Positions 12,001 to 26,812 of a DNA stretch of 64,000 nt are shown in pieces (position 1 is the first letter of the stretch; the number at the start of each line of letters is the position of its first letter). The translations under genes were made by a program, and so were the position numbers. The notes under the pieces were generated by a model. It did no database searches and was not told the origin of the DNA. It saw only the letters and a program-made list of their open reading frames with translations. This stretch comes from Anadara kagoshimensis (taxonomy: Eukaryota > Mollusca > Bivalvia > Arcoida > Arcidae): the NCBI GenBank assembly GCA_021292105.1, contig CM037871.1, positions 37,501,854-37,565,853 of the forward strand, read 5' to 3'.

Positions 12001-15000
12001 ACTTTGGAATTGAAAAGGTTGAGTATGGTATTCTTGTAGTTGTAAAAATTATACAGTTTATATTGCAAGTGTTATCTGACAAAAAAAATGGTATATTCTC
12101 CATATTTTCAAAATAAAGTTTAAATTTAAACATTTCATGAAAAATTTGAACTTTCAAATTGTTTTATAACTGTCTTGCTTATATCTTTTTAAAGGCTTTG
12201 TCCGGATAATTACACCTGTTTGGAGGGTTTAGGAGAGAATCCACGCTATGGTTATGTTAATTATGATCATGTTGGATGGTCTATGCTGGCTTCCTTTCAG
12301 CTCATTACTCTGGACTTCTGGGAAGATCAGTATAACAAGGTGAGAAGGTTGTTTAAATAAATGACATTGAATTGGTTAAAAGTGTTTCTAGAAAAATAAA
12401 GAAGGAGAAGAAAAATTATCGGAAGAATTGACCTAGTAAAAAGATGACTACATATTATCCAAACCTTCCCATATACTCTGGTTCATAGAAATTTGATCAA
12501 GTCTTCTTTGAGGCAATATACAGCAATGCAATACAGTCAACCCTATCTATAAAGGCCACCCAAGGGAACGAGTAAAAGTGGTCTTTATGGGCAGGTGACC
12601 TTTATTTACAGGTTCAAATAATATGAATAAAGAACAATTGGGATATAATTCTACTGTCCTTTATAAGCAGGTGTCTCTTATATAGAGGTGGCCTTTAAGG
12701 CAAGTTGGACTGTATAAGAAAAATTGCAAAACAAAATTGTACAAAAATACAAGTCATTGGGTTTTATATAATTCATAGAGCAGTACATGATGCCTGTTCT
12801 ACTCTACTTTATTACATCCATCTATTATCACCAGTTTTTAATTTTGTCTATATGAAGGACTTACAACTCCAGTGGTAACATCAACAGATCAGATATTACC
12901 CCTGCTTTAAGGCATGTCTGGTTAAATTTTGACAAGCTTTTAATCCACTCAAAATATAACAATAACTATGATTTATAAATATTTTTGTTACAGATTATTC
13001 GAGCCTATGGTCCTGTGAGTGTGCTATATTTTGTGATGGTGGTCATGTTTGGCTCGTTTTACCTCATCAACCTTATGTTGGCTGTCGTGGCAATGGCATA
13101 CGAAATGGAGGCCATCAATGCAGGAAAGGTAAGTGAACGGAGATACATGAATGGTTGACATTGCAGTGTAAACTGTATGATAAAATTATATTTTCTTGGT
13201 TTCCCTTAGGTCATATTGAGGTTTTACTTTTACTGCATTGGTGATAATGACAGTAACATGTGACAGGCATGGTTAAAAATTTGAAAGATAGTGATGAAGC
13301 TCAGTCAGTACAACATCCTACTTGTTTTTGAAAGGTCTTGTAATCGAGTCACAGATTAGGTGTTTTTGCTTTTTTCCTATCTTGTAACAAACAAGTTGTA
13401 CATCAAAGTCAGTTAAATACTAACACCATATGGTGATGATAGAAATTCAACAAGACATCTTAATCTGTAGAATTCATGTTTGCATTTAACAGTGTTTGAT
13501 TTTTAACTGTTTTCTTTTTTTCCATTGCATTAAAATGACATCTCTCTCTCTCTCTTTTGCATTGATTAATCTTAACAAATATCTCATAACCATATGAATA
13601 GCCGGAGTTATATGGCGGAAATCTGTTTTCTAGTTTTTGTTTAATACCGTTACAGTTATTGATTATGGAAATAGGATGCTTGTCAATATTCAACATCAAC
13701 AATTATTCTTTATTACAAGATGCATGTTGCTTTTTTGTTACTTTTCTAGCATATTGTTACAAACAATACGTATTTTGCTTTGACGAAAACTCGAAAGAAA
13801 TGCATCTTATTTTTATCATTTTTATGGCTTATATATCACTCATTTCAGCACAATTTAGCCTCCATTAGCTGTAGTTCTGCTGATGAAGCAGTAATTATAA
13901 CTCACATATATACACATTTATTTCAGCACAGATTTCATTTTATTCTTTGGCCAATGGAGTTCACCAACATGCCGTGTGATATCCCATAACATTTGAGCAG
14001 AACTTTTTACAGCTTATGAAACAAAAATTATGACACATATTCCCAGAAAATTATGCGATTCCATGTCTACATGTACCGATACATAGTAGGGTACGGTAAT
14101 AGTTCTGTAAAACTGTTGTTAGGTATCACATGGTATAGACTGGTGAACCACTTCTATCACAGATATAGGTAGACATTGACTGAAAAAAATATATAAAAAT
14201 TGAACTTAGAGGAAACACTTAGAGGTAGTTAAGTTTAGTCAGCATATACCACCTTTGTTGTATTGTTAACAAGTTAAATTTTTGATAATGAAATAAATGT
14301 TGCAAAAATATTCACACATTCATTTATCATTCTTGGGGAGGTTAGGAAGAAACTGACACTTCACAGACCTGTCTGATAGACGGACAGTAGTAGTACAAAT
14401 TTCCAGTTTTTGTACTCACTTCAAACAAAATAAAATGCTAGCACCCAGTGCTTAACAACATAAAAAGTTATTTTTCTGAATTTTATTTCAGATTTCAGCA
14501 AGTGGATGGTTTATCTTAGCATCCTTTGAAAATCCTAAAGATATATTTTCATTTATAATTTTTCTTGTAGTGATTTTTTACCCAAAGTTCCTATGTATCT
14601 TTTGCCATAATGCCTCAATGATTTGATTTTTTTTAACATTTTGTGAGTTCCAATAATAATCCAAATTCATAAAAAATAACATTATTGTTTTCAGAGACGA
14701 CGGAGGAGAGACAAATTTAAAAAAGTGTGCAAAAATGAATCCGTAAGATTTGGGCGTTTTAGTACAAAATCCTCGCTCTTTGATGTCGATTGAATGTCTA
14801 TGATTATTCTGTTGTGATAATGACTCTAGAGTCAGTATATTGCCATGCATGCCATTTCTCTTTTTTTCTCTTTGATGGTTTTTTATATTCATTAGCCTTT
14901 TTGTTTCATTTAAAATATCATTTTACAATTTTATAGATAAATTTTTAAATTTGATGGATAAAAGATTTTTTGACGATTTCATGGTATTTATGACAATGGC

Positions 15001-18000
15001 TGTAAAAATGATAAATTTTACTTTTGATGTCTCAATTTAATTTATGTAATTCTGCTCAGACAATCAATAATTATATCAGTCTTTGCACTGTTATTCTCTT
15101 AAAAAGCTTTAATTGCAAAATAATAGTAAATTCAAATTTGTAATTGAAATTTTTCACCATAAAGCAAGGTGTTCTTTTATTTATTTTAATAAATGTATTT
15201 ATTTTTTAAATATTATCAAATAAAATATTACTTAGTAACGGTCTGTAATTGCCTTTAAAGTTTTAAAATTTATATACCATAATTACCGGTATACTGAAAT
15301 TAACTGCTTTTAATCCTTAAACATTAAATATCATAATTTAAATTGTATTTTTTTTTTTCAATTAAAGCAGCAAAATAAAAGATACCTTGTACCTTTTTCA
15401 TATTAATTTGATTAAACCAACAATTTTCATATGTTCAAAAATGCACATTGTTTTTGGCATGATATTTCCTAAGAACCAAAATTTAATGCAACTCTGGATA
15501 ATGTTTAAATGCAGTAAATTAAGATTGTATTTTTTCCATTTTTGTTGTGCTTTCAATATTTGAAGCCTAAATTTGATAAAAATCCTAATTCTGACATGTA
15601 CTAAAGAAACACAGCGAGACACACGACCAAAACAGAACTACTTTCTAGTGTTCTACTAACTGTCCTTTATCAATGGAAGGTCCAGGACCTTTTGCCTTCA
15701 ATTTTTGGCAGGTCCCACATACAGTTTTGAAAGTCCAATATCAACATTGAAAGATCCATGTGCAATTATGTAATTATATTGAAAAAGTAGAATTATTCTG
15801 GTAAAAATGGCAGGTTCAGCGGACTTTTACAATTTAAATATCAATGGTCCCAAGGTAAAATCAATAGGTCCCGGACCTCAGACCCAGGGAATTTTGAACC
15901 CCTGTCAACTTTAGCAAAACATTCAGTATGCTCTAGTCCTCCCAGTTGATTAAGGAATAAGTCTGGCATTTGTTGGACAATGGGGGAGGGGTGGTGGTTG
16001 TTGGACTCTTCAGAATAGAGATAATATTGCCTTTATTAGCCTATATAACTATGGTATACACTTTTTTTTTGACAAAAAAATTATTCTAAAAATTATAAGT
16101 CTTAGGAGATTTCATTAAAATTGTTTATAAAAAAAATGTTGAGATACATTAAAAAGGATTACTTTTACAAACACCACACTGGTATTTGCTTTTGATGTGC
16201 TATTTTGTTTCTTGCATGCATAGATTCTCATGTATTATTACAATTATTATTTCTTATCATGCTTAAACACATTCAGGACAGAAAAATCACTATTAAAATT
16301 TTTAAAGATATGACAATATAAAATCAAGATGTTTATATTTTACCTGTAGGATGTAATAGAATCTACATTTTAAATAAAAAATATTCCTGGTATTATATAA
16401 TGTTTGGTATTTCCATTTACATTAATTATTAAACCTAGCATTCAAACTTTATACCAGTCCACAGCTCCTAGACTTGTAACTTTTCAGTCAGACCTGTAAC
16501 ATTTCAGTCGAACCTGTCATATTTCGTAAGTTCTCCTATGGTTTCCTATAAAAAACATAAAATTTGAGAGCTAATGGTAATTTCAGACACTTCAATTTAA
16601 GCTATTAAAAATGCTTCTTTTTATCACTGTTAATACACAAAATATTTTTTTTGTTTAAATAAATTCTCCACTGTTCACAATTTGAACCAATGTGCATGCC
16701 TTTAAAATTTTCCCACTTTTTACTGATAATTATAATAAACCTGTAATATTTATGTACTTGGTGATTGTTTTTCTAGTCTGAAGGTTTCCTGGACATTATC
16801 AGTGGGTCTGGTAGTTTTCAGATTAGTATATTTAAGTATAGTGCTGCATTACATCAGGTATTTTACTGAAAAATCTCACTTTTAAGATCATTGAAAAGCG
16901 TCTATGTCACATAATTGTTGTAATCAAAATCCACATACATGTATATATGCTGGTAAGTCGCTTGTTTTTCAAAATAATATAATTTTAAATTTGTCACATA
17001 CTTGTTGTACTTAAATATTGTTTTGAAATTAAGCACAAATATACTGGTCCAAGTTCAAATCACAATCCCTAAAGCAAAGTAAAAACTGCCAAAATCACAT
17101 GTGAACTGGCTTTCACCATGGAAGTGAGTTCAGGTGCATTAGAAAGGAAAGCACATAATTTTTTGCTTAAAAAAAAAAAAAAAAAAAAACAGGGGAAAGA
17201 TTTTAACAATTTTTTCAAGTAGATGAATTAGAATTTTTCAAAATATTGAAGATAAAAAAATAACAAAATCACATTTTTTTTACTCATGAATCCTTAAGTA
17301 ACCTGTTTTCAGAAAAAAAAATCCAAGAGATAAAAATCTCTTCATGTAATTGTTGTCTGACGTGACAAACCAGTAAATGATACAAGTTAAAAGTTTCCAA
17401 TTTTTCAAATCATTAAACATTTTTACATTCTGTTAATACCAATAACACCAAAAGATTAGTACACTGGCACTGACTCATGCATTTACATTATGGACAGTCA
17501 AATAATTTTCCTATAGAAAAAAATGTTTTGAATAAAAGTTTCTTTAAAGTTTTTAAAACTTACCAGTACATGATGATTTTCTTATTTGACACTTGTATAA
17601 TCAAAGTAAGAGATTTGTAAAAATAACGTCACACACACCTTGTCAATATACAGTTAATGAAAATTTATTCTAAATCAAAGTTCTGTATAGGAATAACAAC
17701 CGCTGTCTTGCTGAGACAAAACCAAGCTTACAAAGAATACTAGCTGTTCAATGGCAATATGTTGACTTACTATGGTGAAAATTCAGGGAAGTTTTCTAGA
17801 AAACTTATGAAGTTTATAATTTTATAATATAGCACTTTTGAAATTTTGTTTTGAATTAGCATGCACTTGTTGGAATTAGGTCAAATTAGAGGTAATAAGG
17901 TCTTCATAATGGTTACTTGTTAGATAATTCTGTTTCATTTTCAGGTTAGATTGGTGGTTATTTGAGCAATGATGGATTGCTTCTTATAGACTTGGCTGAT

Positions 18001-21000
18001 TCTTTCTTTAAGTCTTGCATACATATCATATATATGCATGTGTATGAGCATGTTTGACACTTGTTTTCTATCACAAATTATTTGGCTCTTCTCAGATAAA
18101 GATTGGTTATTTTTTTTAAATAGATTAAGGAATGGATTTTTTTTCACTTTCAGTTCATAGATATTATCCTAATTGTTGCATTTTTTCAGAATAATAAAAT
18201 TGATAAAAACATTGTTTTACACTAAAATAATTGTAAAAATAAGTTGTTGGTAATGAATTTTTTAAAAGAAAATTACTGTTATTCTCATGGATTTGTGATT
18301 TGGTTGCTTGATGTAGCAAGTAGATGGAATATCAGTGGTGATGGGTTGAAGTTTTGATATTTTGAAACAAAACCTAAAATATGAATTACGGTAAAAAAAA
18401 CGCAAAAATGTAGATTTCCTACAAAAAATATAAATATACCAATGAAAATAATTACAATAATGACCTTGTAATATGCAAGTATTTTGGTATGGACTCTTAT
18501 TGACATCCAAGTACAACAAGCCATTAAAAATGTGTACATGTAATGAATTTTTTTTTTATTTAAAATGTTGGGTACTTTAATATCATGCTGGTATATTGTA
18601 TATTTTCATAAATGTATAATATTTCTCATAGCATATTTTCATATTTCTTTTGCCATCCCTAGCTTCAGCTGGGAACCTTTGAGATAATGATAGTTGACAG
18701 TCCAAATATAAAAATTAAAACTTGTACAAATGTATATGGTTACAAGTTTTTATGAATAAATATTTTGTTTGTTATGATTTTTTTCCATATTAAAACTATT
18801 ATTAATTGTTTATTTTTTTTTTCATTTCAGGAAAAAGCAGAAAAAGCAAGAAAGAAGAAAAAGCGAGAAAGTAAAGAAGCAAAAGGGGCACTAAGTGCTG
18901 CAAAGGCAGCGGCAAAGTGGAAAAGGGGGGCAGGGGATGACAAAAAATCAGATGCCAGTGGTGATAAATCTTCAAAAAGTGGAACAGGAACAGACAAAGC
19001 CTTGGATACCAAAGACAACAAAAAAGATGTCGGTAAAACACCAGGAAAAACTGATTCCGGAAAACTTACTGTGGATGGTCAGGTTCTGATAAAACATGGA
19101 AAAGGTCGTAATCCTATGGTCAAAATGGCTAGCAAGGACAGTGGCTATTCTGTACAGAGTCAGAGTAGCTCACAGTCTGGCGGAAGTAAGAATTCTGAGG
19201 TGGATAACATCAGTTTAGATAGCCAATCCAATCCAAAACGTGCTGATTCTGGGGTCGGGTCAATCAATCAAGGTTACACCCCCGACATGATGATAACTGA
19301 CAAGACCATCGCCAGACTTAGAAATCCTTTGATCAAACAGGAAAGTTCTGGAAATGTAAGTTATAGTTTGTTCATTTTTTTAATTCATTAACCATGCTGA
19401 TATTTGCTTTGTTCTCACTATTTATACATACAATATATATACAGGTTGTTAGGTGATGTGATGTTTTCAATATACCTCTTAATTTGTTAAGCCACCTTTG
19501 GCATTTTTTTTTTCATAAATTTAGAAAAGAAATTGCTTTCTTGCACCTCTGGTAAGGAATCCCATACACATATTGATGCTAGATTTCCTTGTCTGGAAAG
19601 TCACTATAATTGCTTTAAATTAATTTCAGTTTGAATGATTTATGACATCATGGTGACAACATTAAAACAGCATTCATCGCTGTTTTGAAAGAGAATGGTG
19701 AAAAATCTGCCAGCTTTACACATTTTTTTCTGTGTTGTTTTTGAAGTTTGTCCATTCAAGTTGTCAGTATATACTGATATTGTGTCACCATACTGGTGTA
19801 TAATTATAGTATTAACTTTCTACAGTTGTCTTTGAAACAAATAAAATCTAAAGTTGTCATTAAAATATCAAGCTTTTGTTTAAATATACGTAATTTTAAT
19901 ATATTTTACTGTCTAAATCAAAGCAGTTGTTATAAACTGCTTAGAGACTGCTATTCCAGAATGTCTGAACTTTTTACAGATATTTTAAAAATTCAAATCT
20001 TGTATTTGTAACTTTTAATTTTCACATATTTGTTCGATTATTTCACTGCATGATTTTTGACATGAATAGTTCAATAAGAAAAAGAAATCACCAAAATATA
20101 CATTTTAAAGGTTTCATGAAAATTATGCAATTTTAAAAAAAAGAATATTACAAATCTTTTAAAATGGAAGTGGGAATAAGTTAAATATATCAGTTATTTT
20201 AATTTGGAGTTATTGGAACGTCACTATTCATAAAACCATGTTTAATTTAATTGAATTAATTGATATTCTTTTAATTTAAATTAAATTCTGTGTCATCATG
20301 TCAAGTTTTTTAGTGTCTCACGTTATGATTTAAAATAATTGTAGACAATAGAGATGTGAGCTGGTGGCTTCGACTGTGTAATCATTTATGAAACATTCTA
20401 TAATAAGCTCTGTTAATTCTCAAACAAGCGACTAAAACATTTGTATTGAAGATTTAAATCCGCATTGAAATAATTTGAATAAGATTTTAAGTTGGAACAC
20501 AAAAGAAATATAGCATTTGACGTCATTTAATAGCTAAGTGATTTTGTTATGATCTCTGAGATGTAAACAATGGTTGTAATGATTTTTCTTATACATATAA
20601 TTAATTTTGAATACCTATGGTGAATAATAATTAAAAAATTGACGATACAATTTCCTAAATTTATTTTACAAATTTTTTTTCTTCCATTTTTAAATTCAAA
20701 ATTTATGATGTAACATTGGAGTTAAAATTAAAATTGATATTTCAAAATAAAAAGTACTGGTGATGTTTTTTTTTTTTTTAGTTGACTCGTCTCTAAGATT
20801 TTATCAGTTTCTCAATGTTTTAGCATATTTTAAGTACAGTCAAACTTAAATAATTGAAATGGTCCCTGTGTCACAATCACATTCCTTTCTTCCCTTAGCT
20901 TAAATACGCAAATTTGAAGTATAAATAATTTTGTTAGTTTTTAAGATAACCATTTTTTTAGGTTTCATTTTGAAGATCACCTAAAACAGCCATGTGTTTA

Positions 21001-24000
21001 AGGTGTCATTTTGAAGATCACCTAAAACAGTCATCTGTTTTAGGTGTCATTTTGAAGATCAACTAAAACAGTCATGTGTTTAAGGTGTCATTTTGAAGAT
21101 CAACTAAAACAGTCATGTGTTTATGGTGTCATTTTGAAGATCACCTAAAACAGTCATGTGTTTATGGTGTCATTTTGAAGATCACCTAAAACAGTCATGT
21201 GTTTAAGGTGTCATTTTGAAGATCACCTAAAACAGCCATGTGTTTAAGGTGTCATTTTGAAGATCAACTAAAACAGTCATCTGTTTTAGGTGTCATTTTG
21301 AAGATCACCTAAAACTGTCATGTGTTTAAGGTGTCATTTTGAAGAACACTTAAAACAGTCATGTGTTTTAGGTGTCATTTTGAAGATCACCTAAAACAGT
21401 CATGTGTTTAAGGTGTCATTTTGAAGATCACCTAAAACAGTCATGTGTTTAATGTGTCATTTTGAAGATCACCTAAAACAGTCATCTGTTTTAGGTGTCA
21501 TTTTGAAGATCACCTAAAACAGCCACTTGTTTTAGGTGTCATTTTGAAGATCACCTAAAACAGTCATGTGTTTAAGGTGTCATTTTGAAGAACACTTAAA
21601 ACAGTCATGTGTTTTAGGTGTCATTTTGAAGATCACCTAAAACTGTCATGTGTTTTAGGTATCATTTTGAAGATCACCTAAAGCTTATTACAATATATTG
21701 TAATTTTGTTGATTTAAAAAAATTAGTAACATCAAATATTGTCAAAAGTTTCTAGATATAAATTAAGGAACTATTGTGAAACTAGAGTCTTTTGTTTGTT
21801 TACTAAGCTTTGATAACCAAATTTTAAAATTTGGCCTGCAATCTGGTTCAGTTAGATTTGATAACTCAAACTCAAAATATGGCCTGCACAGATTGCTTTG
21901 GAATTCTTTCTTATGGTAATACCAGTAGGTAATTGAATGGACACCTTGGAAACTTGAATCATATGGAAGACAATTCCACCCGTACATCAAATCAACATAC
22001 TCCATTAATTTCACATACATAGATTGATGACATTGATTGATGGTTATTTTGTTTGTAAATTAGATGTTTTATTTAATTCATGGTATTTTTTTATGTATTC
22101 TGTTACATTGAAACTTATTTACAGGGATATTTAAAAAATTTTAAATCTCCTAGAGTTGTGAGTATTTGATTTCACAAAACGAGATTAAGCTATCTCTACC
22201 AGACACCATTTTGTGTGGGATTTTTCACAGTTTTTACACATTTTGTTAATTAATTCCTGGTAATTAATGAGATTAATTAAGTATTAGGTCCTGTTTTCTT
22301 TGAAATCCAAATAACAAAGATACCTTAAAGCTCATAACAGGGATGAAGTTTACCCTCAATAACTATTTTGGGATGGGGCCCCCACACATTTCAGAAATAA
22401 GTTGTGATAATAATGAAGTTAAATTTTGGTACCCAGACTTAGTTTTAGGGGCCATAGACTACTGGTGTCCCTGCTAGTCTTTATCCCTGACTGGTAAATA
22501 AATCCTGTATTTTTACTGAATATTTAGGCATATTATGAAATAAAATTAAGTCATTGAATCTTTTTAGAGCATTTTTAAACAATCATTTAAATTTGCATAC
22601 TGATACATTGATGTTTAAATAATAGTATTTTTAAAGTATTTATCATGTGTTTAAATATTTCAAATATGGATTAATGAATTCTCACTTTTATGAGACACCT
22701 TGTAATTTTAAACTTTTCTAAAATCATTAGTCATATGATACCTGCAATAGCCTTAACTTAAAAAATAGTGTCAGTTCATTAGTCTGACTTTTGAAATTAA
22801 ACACTACAGGTACCGGCTGTATGTGTCTACCTGGTATAAATGGCTCAATAGAAAATGAAACATTTAAGTAATGAAGACATTTCTATACCATATTTTAAAA
22901 CCCTAATTAGTGCAGACGAATTTGTAAATAATGAAGTCATGTGACATGGACTGGCTTATTAAGGCCACAGTTTTTTATTTTGAGTTTGTTTACTAGTTTG
23001 TAATTCTCATTGATTCACTTAAGCTAAAATGATTTTTTTTTAGAAATTAAATTATTTTGTAACAGGGCATTTATAATAATTTAATTTTAAGAGTCAAGTT
23101 TTGAGAAAATTGCTACTGATCTAAAGAAGCTACCTTTATTTGGTAGTAATTTTAAGCAAACAAAATCAATAGCTTAATGGCAAAAAATATAAGCAGACAT
23201 ATCTGATCTACCTCGCAGCACTCTTCTTACAAATTTATTAAAGTTTTCAGCCATCTTTGAAACAGAAAGTAATAAATTGATAAACAGCATCACTGAGTAT
23301 GTCAAATAGAAACTTACCTTATGTATTGAAAATAAATAAGGCTGATAAACATACAACAGAAAAATCCAGCAATACATGGATCTCATAGGCGTTTTTACAT
23401 AAAATTTTAGTTGAAGCAATTTTTTTAAACAAAATCTTTTATCTGTATTTCATTTAAGTGCATACAAATACCATTTATAATAGTGGCAAGTATATTTACA
23501 TCATCTTCATTTTATAAAACCCCAGCAATACCCTTATCATAGATAGATATTATATATATATATATAATTATATGCGGAATACGGATTGCATGTTCATTTG
23601 CATGTCATATAGGCAGTGCTGTCCGAGTCATTGTGTTTGTGGCAGTAAAGTTGCACAATTTTCATAGAAAATCCTGAAATTAGGAAACTTGAATAATGTT
23701 TGATATTGTTCACTTATATGAGCCTAATTGTAAATGAAAATTGTTCTATGCTGCACTTCTCAAGTTACCATAAAATACTTTTGTAGAAAGAAAAATGTTG
23801 TGGCTAGAGGGATTTTACATGTCAAAACTGGCAATGTTTACACCAGATGTGATGTCCTTGGACATTTGGTGATATATTACATTGTATATACAAATGGATC
23901 TGTCATTCTCATGTTTTTTTAACATGAAAAATCCCAACAGTCGCAACAATTTACTCTGCAGAGATTTGCTATTGTAATCATGAATGTGCACAGAAATTTT

Positions 24001-26764
24001 CTTGTTACAGCAAGGCTGAATTACCCATAAGTGAAAATACCAAACTTCATTCAAGTTTATTGAATTTTCAATGCAAATATTGTGCATGTTTCACTGTACC
24101 AACACTGTGACTTCGATAGCTTTTAATTATATATCGGTAAATTTAGACACACAGCTTTGTATAGTTAGTCTGAAAGTACAAATAAGAATTTTGTTTACAT
24201 ATATGTATTTGGGTCTTCCATTCATCATGCTTAAAATAATTTTTATTTCTGCATGACTTTTACGGTCAAAACTGATCCTGATTCATTGAGGATAAAATTA
24301 TAAAAATTGACAGGGACTCTCCCAGAATTTTGTAGACCCTCAAAAGCAACAGTGCTTTGAAACTTTAACCTGCTCTATAAATGTATTGTAATCAATGGAC
24401 ATTACGACATGTATGAGTGTTATTGTATCTTCCACCTTAGATAGGTGCACCCACTCAGAATTTTTTTTCATGAGCTTCCCATTTTAGGGTATTAGATTTA
24501 TTTTACATTTTGTTTTTTGTTTGAATTTGATTTAAAAAGATTTTTGAGAAATTTATTTCAAAGTTGAAAGTCAAACCCTTTCTCACTTCATTTAATTTAT
24601 TCCCTGTATGCTAATAATTATTTGCATAACTCAGTCTAGATATAAAAAAATATTGTACAGAATATGTACCTTTAATATGTATATTATATATATTAACCTC
24701 AGGTACCACCTCCGATGGTGTTGAGTGTAATGAAGAACTTCAAAACTTCAGTGCAAATTAATATAAAGTTTATAAAATCTTACCAATGGATTTTCTACAC
24801 AGTTATAACTGCTATGGAGTCAATGGACAATTCTTAGAGAATCAAAGTACCTATAGCACTGAAGTCCCCAATATGAATGTCTTAGTCCGGTTTTATTTCA
24901 TTTAAAATCCCATCTTCCAAATCGAAGATTGATTAAGCATTGAACTGTTGATGTGTTATGGTACTTAAATGTTTTATTCTGTCAATTACACAATGGAATA
25001 ATTTTGACTAGTACACCCATGATGCCGGAGAATCACTTAATCATCTATGTTGGTTTGGTTTCTTGTTTTCAGTCTTTCAAACACCTTTTTGTTTCTTTTT
25101 GATCACACGTTAATAATTTAAGTGCCATATTGTAACTTTTACTTTAAGTGCATATATAATTTTTATAATTTGATTACCCATATGTACATTTGTATCAGCA
25201 TTTAATTTAAATGGATCTTTTTTGTTGTTATAAAAAAATTATTTACAACTTTTCAAAACCCTGTTTTAAAGTTTATGTCGTAACAGCACATAATTATTTT
25301 ACACATTATACACATGTGTATATGCAATTTGAATGTAATTGCATGAATTACCCTATAAAATTGAACAAAAAAATACACTTGGTAAAAACCATAAAATCTA
25401 AGGAACACGCGCACATACACACACACAAACACACATTGTTTTTGCACATATATTTTATAACCCCAGTTATTGCAGATTTGTACACAAGGCATGAAATGTT
25501 TAGCAAAAACAAGTGAATAGAATGAAGAATAAAAGGAGCTCACCTTTGGTTTACATACAACCTGATTACTCTTTGTGGAAAAAATACTGTGAAAGTTATA
25601 TAGGTCTAAGGGTGCATAAACTTTGATTTTTGTACTCAGATTGAAACATTTGAGAATAAACATTACTATTTATTGTGTTAAACGATCATTTGTTGTGATA
25701 TCATTTAGTTTTTTTAAATTTAATCACAACTGTATGATTGTGCATTAATGTTCCTACATCCTTGAAACTCAAATCTTCCCTGGTCACTACATCAAACTTG
25801 CGGTCCCTATAATACTAAAACATGTCATCTGTAACATACACATATAAAGGTGTCTATATCAACTTTAAAATGCTGGAGAAACTAGAGAACTTCACATAAA
25901 TATTTTTTGCAATTAGATGCGTAATTTGGGAAAACTTCACAATTTGTGGTATCTTGTTTTATTCATTATTGATAAAACAAACAGCAGATTAATTTTGGTA
26001 TTATTTGTATTTTCAAGGTTTCATCGTCAGCTATTCATATCGAGAACCAGTCCCATGACGACGATTTAGATAGTTTGGCATCAGACAAAGAACCCAAGAA
26101 AAAAACAGAACACACAGTACTTATCGTACAAGGTGAATATTGGAGAATGAGCTACATATACAATACAGACCTTTCTAAACCCTGAGCTTATGAATTGATG
26201 GATCGCCGGCCACGCCTTTTATGTTCCGACACTAGCCGCCATCATGATACCAAAGCAGTGTCACTGCAACTAATGACGTTCTAGTGTCAGTGACACCATA
26301 ACATGGCACAATTCAGAGCAAGTTTTCATTCTTTTTGTGTGCAATTCAAGCATGCCGGGGCTTTATCGGAACATTTTTGGCTTCAATTGGTGAAGAAAAT
26401 ACAGCTTTTCTTGTAGTGGTGTTTTACACTACAGTCAAGATTCTTTAGCTTATATCAATGTAACCAGGTCAGGGATGGTAGAGATAGAGTGCCCAAAGAA
26501 AAATACCACTGACGGGAGAACTGACAAACTTTCTGACACTGAAATCAGGCTGGGTGGGATTTGAACTCAGTCCTTTAGACCACTCGGTCACTGAGGCCTT
26601 ATCTAATGTTATAAAGGGGTCTGATGATAAATCAAACGAGTATATGTAAAGATAAACTTAAAACAAATCACTCAGTCACTCACTGAGCCATTCTCTTGAG
26701 AGAAAGATCAACTTTTACCAAACTGGTTATTTTGCAGTCTACATTAGACAATACGTAAATATTC

Positions 26765-26812
<48 letters not shown>

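Larger units (their letters stand above)
19356..26017 (+). other. NaV2: Intron within the I-II linker
   Basis: A 6.7-kb AT-rich intron. Recognised contents are the 41-bp minisatellite (20958-21683), a short inverted-repeat element (22338-22489) and simple sequence near 23550. No convincing additional exon was found. Confidence 0.65.

Noticed and set aside
14578-14892. Minus-strand ORF of 104 codons
   Set aside because: No recognisable domain and low-complexity AT-rich composition. It overlaps the better-supported + strand microexon candidate.
18802-19041. Minus-strand Leu/Pro-rich ORFs opposite the I-II linker exon
   Set aside because: Mirror of a Lys/Glu-rich coding exon on the + strand. 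The sense exon has correct splice sites and phase.
24703-24726. 24-nt possible microexon coding VPPPMVLS in the I-II linker
   Set aside because: It has a CAG-like acceptor and a GTAATG donor in phase 0, but it is too short and weak to separate from chance.
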